Part shown: piece after piece, positions 11,641 to 21,681 of the stretch
Layout of the letters: each line of letters begins with the position of its first letter
Position numbering within the stretch: the first letter of the stretch is position 1
NCBI GenBank assembly: GCA_905221605.1
Contig: CAJNDS010002492.1
Span: 1-64,000, forward strand
DNA: 64,000 nucleotides
Reading direction: 5' to 3'
From: Symbiodinium natans
Lineage: Eukaryota > Sar > Dinophyceae > Suessiales > Symbiodiniaceae
Notes under the pieces: generated by a model
The model's input: the letters and a program-made list of their open reading frames with translations, nothing else
Database searches by the model: none
What the model was told of the DNA's origin: nothing
Made by a program: the position numbers and the translations under genes

Positions 11641-11754
11641 CTTACGATATTAGGGGGTACCTTACTTGTTGGCATTGGGGTCCTTATTGTAAGGGGATCC
11701 TACTATTTGGGGTTCTGTTTTAGGGGTCCCCTATTTCGTGAACCCCGTATCTGT
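11633..11754. mobile_element. TIR element (ATACGGGGTT...TACGA family) inside an open frame
   Basis: The ends CACAGATATGGGGGCTTACGA and its inverted partner CACAGATACGGGGTTCACGA form terminal inverted repeats. AGAGC is duplicated directly outside them. The interior holds GGGGATCCTACTATTTGGGG, shared with the copy at 17,693-17,795. Confidence 0.7.
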
Positions 11755-11972
11755 GGCTCTGAGAGGAATTGAACCTGCCATGTAGCACCTTGCAGAAACC
11801 AAGGGTGTTGTACGTACAAGTGGCTTCTTGCACGTTCGATCATTAGGGTTCAGGGTTTAGAGTTTAGGGTTGCACAAGTAACAAGGGGACTGCCCGTTTG
11901 CGCTCTACGCTTTCGGGGTCCTGTGCATCGGCTGCAAGGCGAACACTACTAAAGCTGTCCAAGATTGGCCCC

Positions 11973-12079
11973 GGAGCTTCTTCTCCCGCTCCAGACGCTC
12001 CTGCTCCAAACGCTCCTGCTCCATCTTTGCCTCAATTTTCAGGTCCTGGCAGTCGCGGTCTTCCAAGCTTGCCACGATA
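11973..12079 (-). CDS. Exon-like segment with charged coiled-coil sequence
   Basis: The minus strand reads SIVASLEDRDCQDLKIEA, then KMEQERLEQERLEREKK, a strongly helical heptad-like sequence. The acceptor CTTCAG adjoins a CCCTAAA array, and the frame is followed by GC-rich sequence where the donor is unclear. Confidence 0.5.
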
Positions 12080-12172
12080 CTGAAGGGTACCCTAAACCCT
12101 AAACCCTAAACCCTAAACCCTAAACCCTAAACTACCCTAAACCCTAAACCCTAAACCCCCAAACCCCTAAAC

Positions 12173-12258
12173 CAAGGAACATCCTGCAGGCTTTTGGGGA
12201 TCAAAGTTTTCCGGAGTCCTTCTTGCTCATGGTCTTCTGCTTCTCGGTAATCCCTCGC
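12173..12258 (-). CDS. Exon-like segment bounded by heptamer-derived splice sites
   Basis: The frame ARDYREAEDHEQEGLRKTLI, then PKSLQDVPW, follows a CCCAAG acceptor and ends at G|GTTTAGGG, where the first heptamer of the downstream array would supply the GT donor. It lies upstream of 11,973-12,079 on the same strand, and both are charged and helical, so they may be neighbouring exons. Confidence 0.45.
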
Positions 12259-12259
12259 C

Positions 12260-12718
12260 TTGGGGGGTGTAGGGTTTAGGGTTTACGGTTTAAGGTTCAG
12301 GGTTTAGGGTTTAGGGTTTACGGCTTAGGGTTCAGGGTTTAGGGTGCCCCCTCCCAGGCTTACGGAGGCGCTTTAGGCCTGAGGGATATTCAAGGAGGAA
12401 TGCAATTCCCCCTAATATCAACCCCCCCCCCCCCCCCCCCTTCCCTTGCGTTTAGGCTTCAGGGATGTTCAAGGAGTGGTTTTGGCATTGGGTAGGGTAG
12501 GCAAAACTGAGAGCCAAGGTCCTGGCACAAGGGTAAGACTCATGACAAGCCCGGCGCACGACGCGGTAGTAGGAACGAAGCTCTTCTTCTCAGCGGGCTT
12601 TCGGGGTGACCGTGTCACTGATCGAGTAGCGATGGCTGGGCCATCTGGTGAAACCAGCGTCTCTTCCTTCCTTCCGGTGCACTTAGCCCCCGGATCTGCT
12701 GCCCCTAGGAAACCAGCA

Positions 12719-12762
<44 letters not shown>

Positions 12763-15700
12763 GCTATTCGACACTCTGGCCAGTGCTTTGCAGTATCTCC
12801 ACACTTCCTGCACCTTGAAATGAAACCCTAAACCCTACACCGAAACCCGAAGCATCCTTGAGCCCGAGACAGCAAGGCTCCCTTCACTGTCATACCCACC
12901 CTGTTGACAGAGCCGAAGGTACAAGTAGTGTACTGTTTGTTGAAGAAGTTTGGCAAGGATATAACCGACAAGCTCTCCAGCTATGCAGCTATGTGATCTC
13001 GTGACGGATACAATTGCCTTGCAGGACTTCGAGCTTACACCCTCAACCCTGAAAGCCCCACGTCCAATGCTAGTTGTGCGTAACGGGTGGGCAAACCGGC
13101 TCAGTTCCCCACGAGTTGTCGATCAGACTGTTTCCTCGGCGTCTAGGTTCGTGGGCACGGGCTCTAAGACAGCGAATCCAGAGACGAGCGATTGAAGCTA
13201 CTCTTTCGGGGAGAGGATTCGGGCGACACTTAGGGATATAGACCCTCTGAAAAAGGTCCCTGTTTAAGAGAGCCAGAAGTAGGTTCAGAAGGGTTCCCTC
13301 TTGGGGTCCCCCTTTGTCCTACCTGGACTGTTGCAGCTTCATCCCTGGGAGCGGCTTGCATTCTTCTGGTGTTATGGCGTAGCCCTCGCATCTTGAAGCC
13401 CTTCTGGCTGGTTCTTAGTAGGGAATGAGGGAATGAAGGGCCTCTATCATCCCTTAAAGCCTTAAAGGGTATAAGTAAGGCCCTCGCTCCCTCTTTCCCC
13501 ATTTCGAACCAGGGAGCCTTGTAAAGCACAAGGGCTATTCCAGGGACATTAGCTTCAGGGTTCAGGGTTAAGGGTTTAGGGTAGTTGGAGTCCAGGAGTT
13601 GGGGCTTCAGGGCTCCTACTTTTCGAGTTGCTGTCTAGGGTTTAGGGTTTTGACTCATCCCCCCCCCCCCCCCACACACGCCCAACACCGAACCCCACGA
13701 AACCCTCGTGCGAACCAAACCCCTAAACCCTAAACCCTAAACCCTCAACCCTGCAACCTCAACCCCCCCAGAATTCCCACAGCACCCTGACAAGGTGCGC
13801 AGCTTGCCGATCGATCTCGCCCTTCGCGGAGTGTCTTTGGGGACTGGTGGGGATCTCACAAGGTGGCAGATCACTAAGACGGGCCTGTCGCTTGGTTAAG
13901 GGGGTGTTTAGGGCACGGTAGAAGCAACGATGACTCAATCAATGTCTGATTTGACAGTAACCCATGGCCAAGGAGGGATCGAGTTGCAACATGTGAAAGC
14001 CTGAGAACCCAGCTTTCGACTGAACAAAGCCTAACACCCTAACCCCAGAGCCCCAACAAGCCCAAGGGTACAGCTAAGCAAAGCTTTCAAACTGCCGCGA
14101 CTATACAACTATAAGGCTATTCTCTAGACTATTTAGGGGGGGGGGGCTCAAAGCCGCGACCTGAGGGGTCTTGAAGGGCTTACATTTCGGAGATTAGGGT
14201 TTAGGGTTTAGGGTTTAGGGTTCAGGGTTCAGGGTTTAGCGTTTAGATCTTGAGGAGCGTGTTGGAATGCGCTAAAGTAGCACATTGCCGCTTTGCAGAT
14301 TGAGCTGGGCAAGTTTGGGGCTCAAGGCCACCCTAAAGCCTAAACCCTAATTAAACCCTAAACCCTAAACCCTAAACCCTAAACCCTAAACCCTGAGCGT
14401 TAAGGAAGAGCATCTGTGCTATGCCAGGTGGCGCATCAGCCTGCAGCTTCTCCCTGAGCACCATGTTGAGTGTTGAAGATGCTGTTTGGGACCAGTAGGA
14501 TTAAGAGTCCAGCGAAGGAGTCATGATGGAGCCACCCTAAATGCTAAACCCTAAACCCTGAACCCAAAGCCCTTTTTGCCACTGGTCTGAGGTCTAAACC
14601 CTTTTTTGAAGCATAGAGGTCTAAACCCTAAACCCTATAAACCCTAAACCCAGCCCCTGGAGCCCCCTGTACCCACTTGGACTCCGCTCTATTTCGCTCA
14701 CTCCACCTTCTCGAACGGAGCCTTCCATCTGAACCTGACAACCTGCAGCCGAGTGGGCCTTACCTGGATTGGCGTTTAAACCAGGTGAAAAATGTAGGAA
14801 AATGCAACACATGCCAAGAGCCAACCTAGCTATAGCGGCCCTTATCTTGGTACCCAGCAACCGTTGTTTTAAATCAGGGTGCCCTTTTCTGGGTTGGTTG
14901 CTCTATACGGGAACCTTGGGAACCAACAAAAACAGGGTGGTAAACCCTAAACCCTAAACCCTAAACCCTAAACCCTAAACCCTAAACCCTAAGTTACAGC
15001 CCCATGGCCTCGTCATCGTCATTGTCATCTCCATGCTCGCTGCCCGGATGTCGTCATCCTGCGGGCTTTCGCTCTTTGACCTCGGAGGACATTGTAGGTT
15101 TAGGGTTTAGGGTTTAGGGTTTAGGGTTTAGGGTTTAGGGTTTAGGGTTTAGGGTTAGTGTTGGGGAGGGGCGGGGGGGGGTGGGGGGGTGGAGTTAGGG
15201 TCTAGGGTCTAGGGGATTAGGGTTTGGGGTGTGGGGTTCAGGGTTCAGGGTTTAGGGCAAATTTCACGCTGTACTTGCTTGGGCTACGCAGGGTCGACAG
15301 GCTTGTGTCTTTGTTCCTTGGTACAAGGTTTGTGTGAGTGGCGATGTAGTGCTCATGTAGGTTACAAGGATCTCCCTTTTTCATGAAACCCCACGAGCGC
15401 AAGAGTCAGATGAACTCCAGAAACCCCGAACCCCAAAATACCAAACCTTTCACTCGTACAACCCCTAAAGGCCTAAACCCTACAACTACTTTGACGGCTG
15501 TAGATTGGGATGTTCCCCTTATACTATCAGTCCTTAATCGGAATTACAATAGGGGGTACTATACTCCCTACTAAGGACTGTTGGTGTAAGGGGGAACATC
15601 CCAAGCTGTAGACCCTGAGCCCTAAACCCTAAACCCCCTAAACCCTAAACCCTAAACCCTAAACCCTAAACCCTAAACCCTAAACCCTAAACCCTAAACC

Positions 15701-16248
15701 CTAAACCCTTTTGCAAGCCAGGCGCCATGCGGTGATGCGCCGACGCGCAGCTTTCCGAGTGCGCGAGTTGGGCCGGAGCAAGTCTCCGGTGGGTGCCTCG
15801 AAAGGGAGGTTTAGGGTCTAGGTTCATAGGGTTTAGGGCTTAGGGTTTGGGGTTTAGGGTTTGGGGTTTAGGTGGGTTTGGGGTTTAGGGCTGAGGTGCT
15901 GAACGTTTTAGAGGCAAAAGGGGTCAAGGGCTCTGGCTGTCACTTTTCAGGGAGAGATCGAGGGTTCACACAAGAGAATCACCTGCTATCTGAAGGAGGG
16001 GACCCTTGTAAGGGACCTGAGGGGTTCCGTTGGGGTAGGGCAACTCAAGGGACTTAAGGAGGAGCCCTGACAAGGGACCTCAGGGGTTCCTTTGGGGCTT
16101 ATGTAGGGGCTACTGAGGTATATAGGGACTGTGTGAGGTATGTAAGGGTTGTATGGAGGTAATAAGACTCAAGGTCCCTTCGAGGGTCCCTCCTTATACC
16201 CCTCAAAGTGCGGTAGTTGCAAGAGCTCGGGACTCCGACTCATGAGCG
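12260..16248. other. Repeat-rich stretch with weak coding islands
   Basis: The stretch holds C-tracts at 12,422-12,440 and 13,658, (TC)n at 12,722-12,759, heptamer arrays at 14.2, 14.4, 14.95, 15.1 and 15.65 kb, and a hairpin element at 15,505. The stretch 12,861-12,994 reads on plus as TLLTEPKVQVVYCLLKKFG, then KDITDKLSSYAAM and a stop, which is protein-like, but the minus strand is open there too. I do not call a gene. Confidence 0.5.
15505..15604. mobile_element. Palindromic MITE, best-preserved copy
   Basis: The copy starts TTGGGATGTTCCCCTTATAC and ends GTAAGGGGGAACATCCCAA, nearly perfect inverted repeats with a central ACTCCCTACTAAGG. The whole 100 bp could fold into one hairpin. Confidence 0.85.
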
Positions 16249-16360
16249 ACACGTGCAGCCCGGGGTTACGATGCTAGGCGACAGCAGAAACTGCACGTTC
16301 TCCATGAAAGTGCTGCACAAGTACAAACGAAGCTTTCGCAAATTGCGACTGGTACCCCTC
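16249..16360 (-). CDS. Exon-like segment
   Basis: The minus strand reads RNLRKLRLYLCSTFMENVQF, then LLSPSIVTPGC. It follows pyrimidine-rich sequence with a CAG acceptor. It lies downstream of the better-bounded exon 16,496-16,576 on the same strand. The family is unknown. Confidence 0.4.
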
Positions 16361-16495
16361 CCTTCCCCCCTCCCAAGCAACTCCGACTTTACACTTGCAG
16401 GAGCCATGTCAGTAGGAGGTATTTTCGTACGGTGCCCCCTAAACATCCCTGGAAGCCCTAGCTAAGCAGGCAGGGCGCAAAGAACATGGTCTTAC

Positions 16496-16576
16496 TGGAC
16501 ACGTCCACCCGCTTGCGGAGCGAGAGTAAGTCGTACTCGCTTCGCGGCCACGGCAGAAACTTCACCGAAATCTCAC
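16496..16576 (-). CDS. Exon with consensus splice sites
   Basis: Twenty-six full codons (EISVKFLPWPRSEYDLLSL, then RKRVDVS) lie between a CTCAG acceptor and a GTAAGA donor, the strongest donor match in this part of the window. The overlapping plus-strand frame at 16,486-16,992 is longer but low in character and ends in heptamers. The product is unknown. Confidence 0.55.
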
Positions 16577-17115
16577 CTGAGTGGCCGACTTCTCCCCAAA
16601 CCCGAAAAATTCCAAGCTTGCAAGTAGGAGAGATGTCAGACTGGCAGCTTTTGCAGGACTGCCGGGCTTTAGAGCATCCTGGTTCCAGACCCTGCGTCCA
16701 ACGATACGTCCAGAACACGCAAACCATACCGGGCCAGCGGAGAAGGCGTACAAGCCTTAAACCCTGGAGCCAAAAGGCCCCCCTGCCCTGCACTCGAAGC
16801 AGATGCAGTCTCGACCCTACTCAGGTTTCACCAGAAGACGCCTTCCACTCGGGCTTCCAAGATGCTGCGTTGAGCACGCGAGCCGATGACGCCGACCTTG
16901 CAGAATGTGGGGCTTCCGAGAATAAGGGCCTCCACCGTGTTTTCCCCAAAACCCAAAACCCAAAACCCAAAACCCAAAACCCAAAACCCTAAACCCTAAA
17001 CCACTTCGAATACTCCCCCCACAGCCGTTGCAGTGCAATTCTCTCCCTAAAACCCAGGCTTCAGGGACCATCGCCTGGTCCGAGTCTCCGTCCGTCTAGC
17101 CCCAAAACCCTGCAT

Positions 17116-17320
17116 CTAGGGTTTAGGGCTAGGGTTTAGGGTTTAGGGTTTAGGGTTTAGGGTTTAGGGTTTAGGGTTTAGGGTTTAGGGTTTAGGGTTT
17201 AGGGTTTAGGGTTTAGTGTTTAGGTTTAGGGTTTAGGGTTTAGGGTTTAGGGTTTAGGGTTTAGGGTTTAGGGTTTAGGGTTTAGGGTTTAGGGCTAGGG
17301 TTTGGGGTTTAGGGTTTCGG
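17116..17320 (+). repeat. Longest uninterrupted TTTAGGG array (about 29 units)
   Basis: About 205 bp of TTTAGGG with a few GCTAGGG, TTTAGTG and TTTGGGG variants. It sits immediately downstream, in the minus-strand sense, of the exon-like segment 17,340-17,427, consistent with an intronic position. Confidence 0.97.
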
Positions 17321-17339
17321 GGGCAGTAGTCGTAGAAAT

Positions 17340-17427
17340 CATGGCCGAAGGGGCGAAGGCGACCTCGGCCTGCAGCTGAAAGTTCTCCTCCGGGATGACG
17401 TACCAGCCCGGGAGCATGTTCTGAAAC
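17340..17427 (-). CDS. Exon-like segment
   Basis: The minus strand reads FQNMLPGWYVIPEENFQLQ, then AEVAFAPSAMIS, after a CTGCGAG acceptor. Amino-acid content and GC-rich third positions fit coding DNA. The donor could be the GTCGCC within the segment or lie downstream in the array. Confidence 0.5.
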
Positions 17428-17603
17428 CTCGCAGAGAGATTTGGGTTTAGGGTTTGGGGTTTGGGGTTTGGGGTTTGGGATTTAGGGTTTAGGGTTTAGG
17501 GTTTAGGGCTTTTTGCGGGTGGTTTGGGGTTTAGGTCTCAGGGTTTCTTAAGTTTCTCAGAGACTGGCGTTTAGGGTCATTCAGGGAATCAGAGTGGAAA
17601 TAC

Positions 17604-17689
17604 CTTGAACCGGGCCCCCGGACGCCACGATCTCAAGAACTGAAGCTCTGACATGCATGCATCCACTCATCCACTCGAAAGCAAAATGA
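17604..17689 (-). CDS. Exon next to a TIR element
   Basis: Twenty-eight codons (HFAFEWMSGCMHVRASVLEI, then VASGGPVQ) end at a GTATTT donor. The acceptor CCCCCCGAG is the terminal sequence of the TIR element at 17,693-17,795, so the element appears to form the upstream intron's 3' end. The product is unknown. Confidence 0.55.
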
Positions 17690-17692
17690 CTC

Positions 17693-17795
17693 GGGGGGTT
17701 TACGATATTTAGGGTACCCTACTGGGGTGCTTATAAGGGGATCCTACTATTTGGGGGTCTATATTTTGGGGTCCCCTGTTTTCGCCAACCCCCGT
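17693..17795. mobile_element. TIR element copy supplying a 3' splice site
   Basis: Ends GGGGGGTTTACGATATTTAGG and CGCCAACCCCCGTAT are imperfect inverted repeats. The interior matches the copy at 11,633 over GGGGATCCTACTATTTGGGG. It lies directly against the exon at 17,604-17,689. Confidence 0.7.
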
Positions 17796-17865
17796 ATGTA
17801 GGCGTTGAACATGTGTGCTCTAGCCGACCTCGGCGAGAAGGGACTTTCGTTTGCACAAGCCTAGC

Positions 17866-17931
17866 CAGGTGGCGTTTTGTACTTATCGTTGATGATCTCG
17901 CGGTTGAACTTTGTCCACGTCTCGGTGGAAC
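17866..17931 (-). CDS. Exon with GC donor
   Basis: Twenty-one full codons (STETWTKFNREIINDKYKTPP) lie between an ATGAG acceptor and CCTG|GCTAGG, a GC donor. GC donors are established for dinoflagellate introns. The other two frames contain stops or are compositionally poor. The product is unknown. Confidence 0.5.
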
Positions 17932-18007
17932 CTCATCTGCATGGCGAGGTGGAGGGGGAAGCAGAGCGAGAGAGCAAGAACAAGATACTATTGAATCCTC
18001 ATGACAC

Positions 18008-18225
18008 CTGTCCATGAGCAGAATGTTGTGCAGCTCTCTCGTCCGCAAGCAGTTGGCTTTCCAACGCCAAGCAGTTTTGTATACAGAGTTAAAGGTGACT
18101 AAACCAAGCTCCCAGGAACAATACGCATACTTGGTGGCAATGGGCGCGTTCCTCCGTTCAGAGAAGGGCGATTTTTGGTGGCGGGGTTCGACGATGTAAC
18201 GGAAAGCGTTGGCACGAGCCATCAT
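18008..18225 (-). CDS. Exon-like segment, about 70 codons
   Basis: The minus strand is open from MMARANAFRYIVEPRHQKSP through ELHNILLMDR to a CAG|GTGTCA donor. It could contain the start codon (MMARAN) because no acceptor is obvious before it, or continue from upstream. It is probably part of the same gene as the exons at 17.6-17.9 and 18.9 kb. Confidence 0.5.
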
Positions 18226-18369
18226 TTTTATGTAGGGTTTAGGGTCTAGGGGTTTTGGGTTTCGTCGGCATTCATCTCAAAGGACTAAGGGATTTCAGGG
18301 GTTCTTTAGGGGTTATTCAGGGGCTGATTCGGCATATACAGGCTCTATAGGGTATATGTTCTGCGTAAT

Positions 18370-18392
18370 CGACACCCCCCCCCCCCCCCCCC
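18370..18392. repeat. C-tract and nearby CACAGGGGGGG repeats
   Basis: A run of about 18 C is followed over 18,400-18,760 by five occurrences of a phrase like GAACCACAGGGGGGGAGAG, spaced irregularly and mixed with degenerate heptamers. Confidence 0.8.
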
Positions 18393-18886
18393 AAACCCTG
18401 CCCGTTACCCCGAAGAACGGCACGGACCACAGGGGGGGAGAGACAAGCCTCAACCTGAACCCCAAACCTGAACCCTAAGCCCGAAAACCTAAACCCGCCA
18501 GTGACCCACAGGGGGGATAAACCCGAAACCTTAACCGCTTTAACCCTGAACCGTAAACCCAGCACGAACCACAGGGGGGGAGAGGGGAAACCATAAACCT
18601 ACCATGACCCCAAACCTTGAACGGTAAACTCTAAACCCACCGCCAATGGACCAAGGAGGTCAGAGTGAACATCCTGAACTCTACAGCCTAACCCTAAACC
18701 CTAAACCCATGAGCCACAGGGGGGGGAGGAACCCAGCACCCAGCATGAACCACAGGGCAGGGAATTACTAAGGGGGCGAGGGGGGGGTGCGGCTATGCTG
18801 GCTCATATATAGGGGGGCTATATAGGGGAATAAGATGAAGGGTCCCTTCTAGGGGTCCCTCCTTATATAACGTAATCATCGTGGAC

Positions 18887-19025
18887 CAGCATGCTTCCCC
18901 CTAAGCGATGGCCCGCTCCTCATGAGCAGGCACATGAGGGCAAACTTCTTCTCGATGAGCATGACTCCGGGAGGATCGACCAAGATGGTCAGCATAATGC
19001 TTGCAAACAAGCCTCCATGACGCTT
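18887..19025 (-). CDS. Exon-like segment of a membrane protein
   Basis: The minus strand reads KRHGGLFASIMLTILVDPPG, then VMLIEKKFALMCLLMRSG: one hydrophobic helix and a second amphipathic one. It starts after CTTCAG next to a heptamer array and ends at CTG|GTCCAC. It is consistent with a multi-pass membrane protein continuing into 18.2-16.2 kb, though order and membership are inferred. Confidence 0.5.
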
Positions 19026-19679
19026 CTGAAGGGTTTAGGGTTTAGGGGCTCGGCCCTAAACCCTAAACCCTTAGGGTTTATAGTCGTCCTGGTCCTTGAA
19101 TAGATGGAATTTGGGTTTCGGGTGGATTTTAATTCTTCGGGGTTTTGGGCTTTTTCCCACGTTTTTTAAGGAGCCCATAGATAGAATCCTGAAGCCCATA
19201 GATAGACTATCGCAAAGAGTCTCAAAACCCAAAGATAGAACATTTTCGGGACCCCGAAAAAACACCGTTTTCGGCTTAACCGTTCAGGTCCGCAGGGGTC
19301 TTGACACTGTTTTCTGTAGAGACACAACAGTCTATACACGCATGTATAATCATCCTGGAATAGATGGCGTCTTGGAATTGCTAGCTGTTTTTTGTGAAAT
19401 TCTGTGTTTGCCGAACCCATTGATAAAATATCCTTGTGTAAGAACAGAAGAGGAAGAGGACAGGAAGAACTCCCCAACCCCCACCCCCACCCCTGGGAAC
19501 CCATAGATAGAATCTAGTTAACCCCGACGGCCCCCACCCCTTATCAAATGTAACATGGGGGGCGGGGGGGGGGGGGGCATAATGCAAAACGGTAATTTTG
19601 ATGTTTTCAGGTTTGCGCCGGAGGGGAGGGTAATTTGGGGGCCCCCAAAATCCCACCCCCTCAAACCCACACCATCGGT

Positions 19680-19830
19680 GTCATGGTCGAAGCGCATTTC
19701 GGGTCCGCCCGATCGTGAACGGGGGTGTGCGTTTCAGGTGCGCCGCGCGTGGCCGCGGAGGTGCGTTTCAGGCTCAGCTGGAATGCGTTTCGTACAGGCC
19801 AAGGTGCGTTTCAGGTCCGGCACCACCATG
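19680..19830. repeat. Degenerate GTGCGTTTCAGG repeats with an inverted counterpart
   Basis: Four to five copies of GCGTTTCAGG with variable spacing. The complementary form, CCTGAAATGC or CCTGAAATTCG, recurs at 20,620-20,750 on the other side of the heptamer block, giving a loose inverted arrangement about 1 kb wide. Confidence 0.6.
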
Positions 19831-20127
19831 ACATGAAGCCACAAGTCCGAAGCCCCTGAAGCCACCCGCTACAAGCCATGTCAGGCCGCGTCCAGGTTTA
19901 TAGGGTTTATTGTATTTATAGGGTCCAGGACTTATAGGGTTTAGGATTTAGGGGTTTAGGCTTGAGTGGACTTAGGGTTTATGTGAACTGTCATGTGGAC
20001 TCCTGAAGCAATCAGCTTGAGGGATTTTGTTTTGCGGGGGCGGCCCTATGCAGGGTGGAAGCGCGTTCCCCCCCCCCGCCACCCCTAAAATCGCTAATGT
20101 CCAGAAACCCTACAATGCCCTACAACC

Positions 20128-20609
20128 CAAACCCTAAACCCTAAGCCCTAAGCCCTAAACCCTAAACCCTAAGCCCTATGCCCTAAACCCTAAACCCAAA
20201 ACCCAAAACCCAAAACCCAAAACCCTAAACCCGAAACCCTAAACTAAAACCTAAACCCTAAACCCTAAACCCTAAACCCTAAACCCTAAACCCTAAACCC
20301 TAAGCCCTAAACCCTTAACCTTAAACCCTCGACCGTAAACCCTAAACCGTAAACCCTAAACCCTAGACTCTAAACCCTAAACCCTACACCCGAAACCCTA
20401 AACCCGAAACCCTAAACCCTAAAACCTAAACCCTAAACCCTAAAGCCTAAACCCTAAGCCCCCTAAACCTTAAACCCTAAACCCTAAACCGTAAACCCTA
20501 AACCGTAAACCCTAAACCGTAAACCCTAAACCCTAAACCCCAAACCCGAAACCCTAAACCCGAAACCCTACACCCTAAAACCTAAACCCTAAACCCTCAA
20601 CCCTAAACC
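20128..20609 (-). repeat. Heterogeneous CCCTAAA block
   Basis: About 65 heptamers with frequent point variants (CCCTAAG, CCCGAAA, CCGTAAA, CCCAAAA). Variants recur at regular offsets, for example alternating CCGTAAA and CCCTAAA near 20,490-20,525, which suggests older local duplications. Confidence 0.95.
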
Positions 20610-21559
20610 TCAAGCACTGCGCCTGAAATGCACCATGTGTGCGTCTGAAATGCCCCCGGTATGGTTCTGAATTGTCTCCCGTCGGGATCCCGAACACCGG
20701 GCCTGAAATTCGTACCTGAAATGACCCTAGGTGCGTCAGAAACGTACAACGCTCCCGGTGCCATAACTTCTCTTGCGCCCTCCCCCGAAAAGAGCACCTC
20801 CAACTCCCCTGGGAACCCATAGATAGAATATATAGCTAACTCCGACCGCGGAGGCGCCTAAACTCTAGGCCAGGGTTCTCAGGCTATGTAAGCCTCAAGA
20901 GAGGCGTCTGCCAGTGATGCCTACTTTGGGCTGCTTGGAGCCTTACATTATATAGCTTAGAACCCTAAACCCGAAACACGAAACCCCAAAAACCCAAATC
21001 CCCGACTCAAACACTGTCAAAAAGAGGAAACCCATAGATAGAATATAGTTGACCCCGGTGCGCCCCTTGGCCCTAAACTTTAGGCCAAAATCTATCCAAC
21101 GTTTTGGGGCTTTTGAAATTCGATTTATCCTTTTGGAAAGGGGTTTTGTTTTTTCGGATTTTCAAATATTGAATCTACTTAAGGATGCTTATAGGGCTAT
21201 GCGTTCAGCAGGGTGGCGCTCACACAGAATCATGCCTATGCCCGTGATCACTGAATGATTGCAGCGCTTTCTTCAAAGAGCATCGTCTGGCTCCCGTTAC
21301 ATCCGGTTGGGTGCTGGAACTCAAGGCTGGAGGATGAGTTTAGGGTTTAGGGTTTGGGGTTTAGGGCTAGGGTTTCGGGTTTAGGAAACCTACCATCCAC
21401 AAGGCTTCATTGCCACCATCCTCAGAATTCAGAAGCCTTCCCCTGACTACTGTTTGCTTAAGAACCCCCCCGCAAGAAATACCCAGGGTTTCCAGCTAAA
21501 GCCTCGCCCGAGGTCCGAAGTATTTCCCCAGGGACCGTTTCAATCATGGTAATCTAGGG

Positions 21560-21681
21560 CCCCAAAAATGCACATAAGCAACAATTAGGATAGGGATATC
21601 CCATATAAACCCCCCTACAAGGAAGCCCAGTAAGGTAGGGATATCCCTATAAAATGCTTATGCTTATGTCCTTTTTGGGTG
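21560..21681. mobile_element. Palindromic MITE-like element with GGGATATCCC core
   Basis: The left arm CCCCAAAAATGCACATAAGC pairs imperfectly with GCTTATGTCCTTTTTGGG. TAGGGATATCCC occurs in both halves. It has no coding capacity. Confidence 0.65.
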
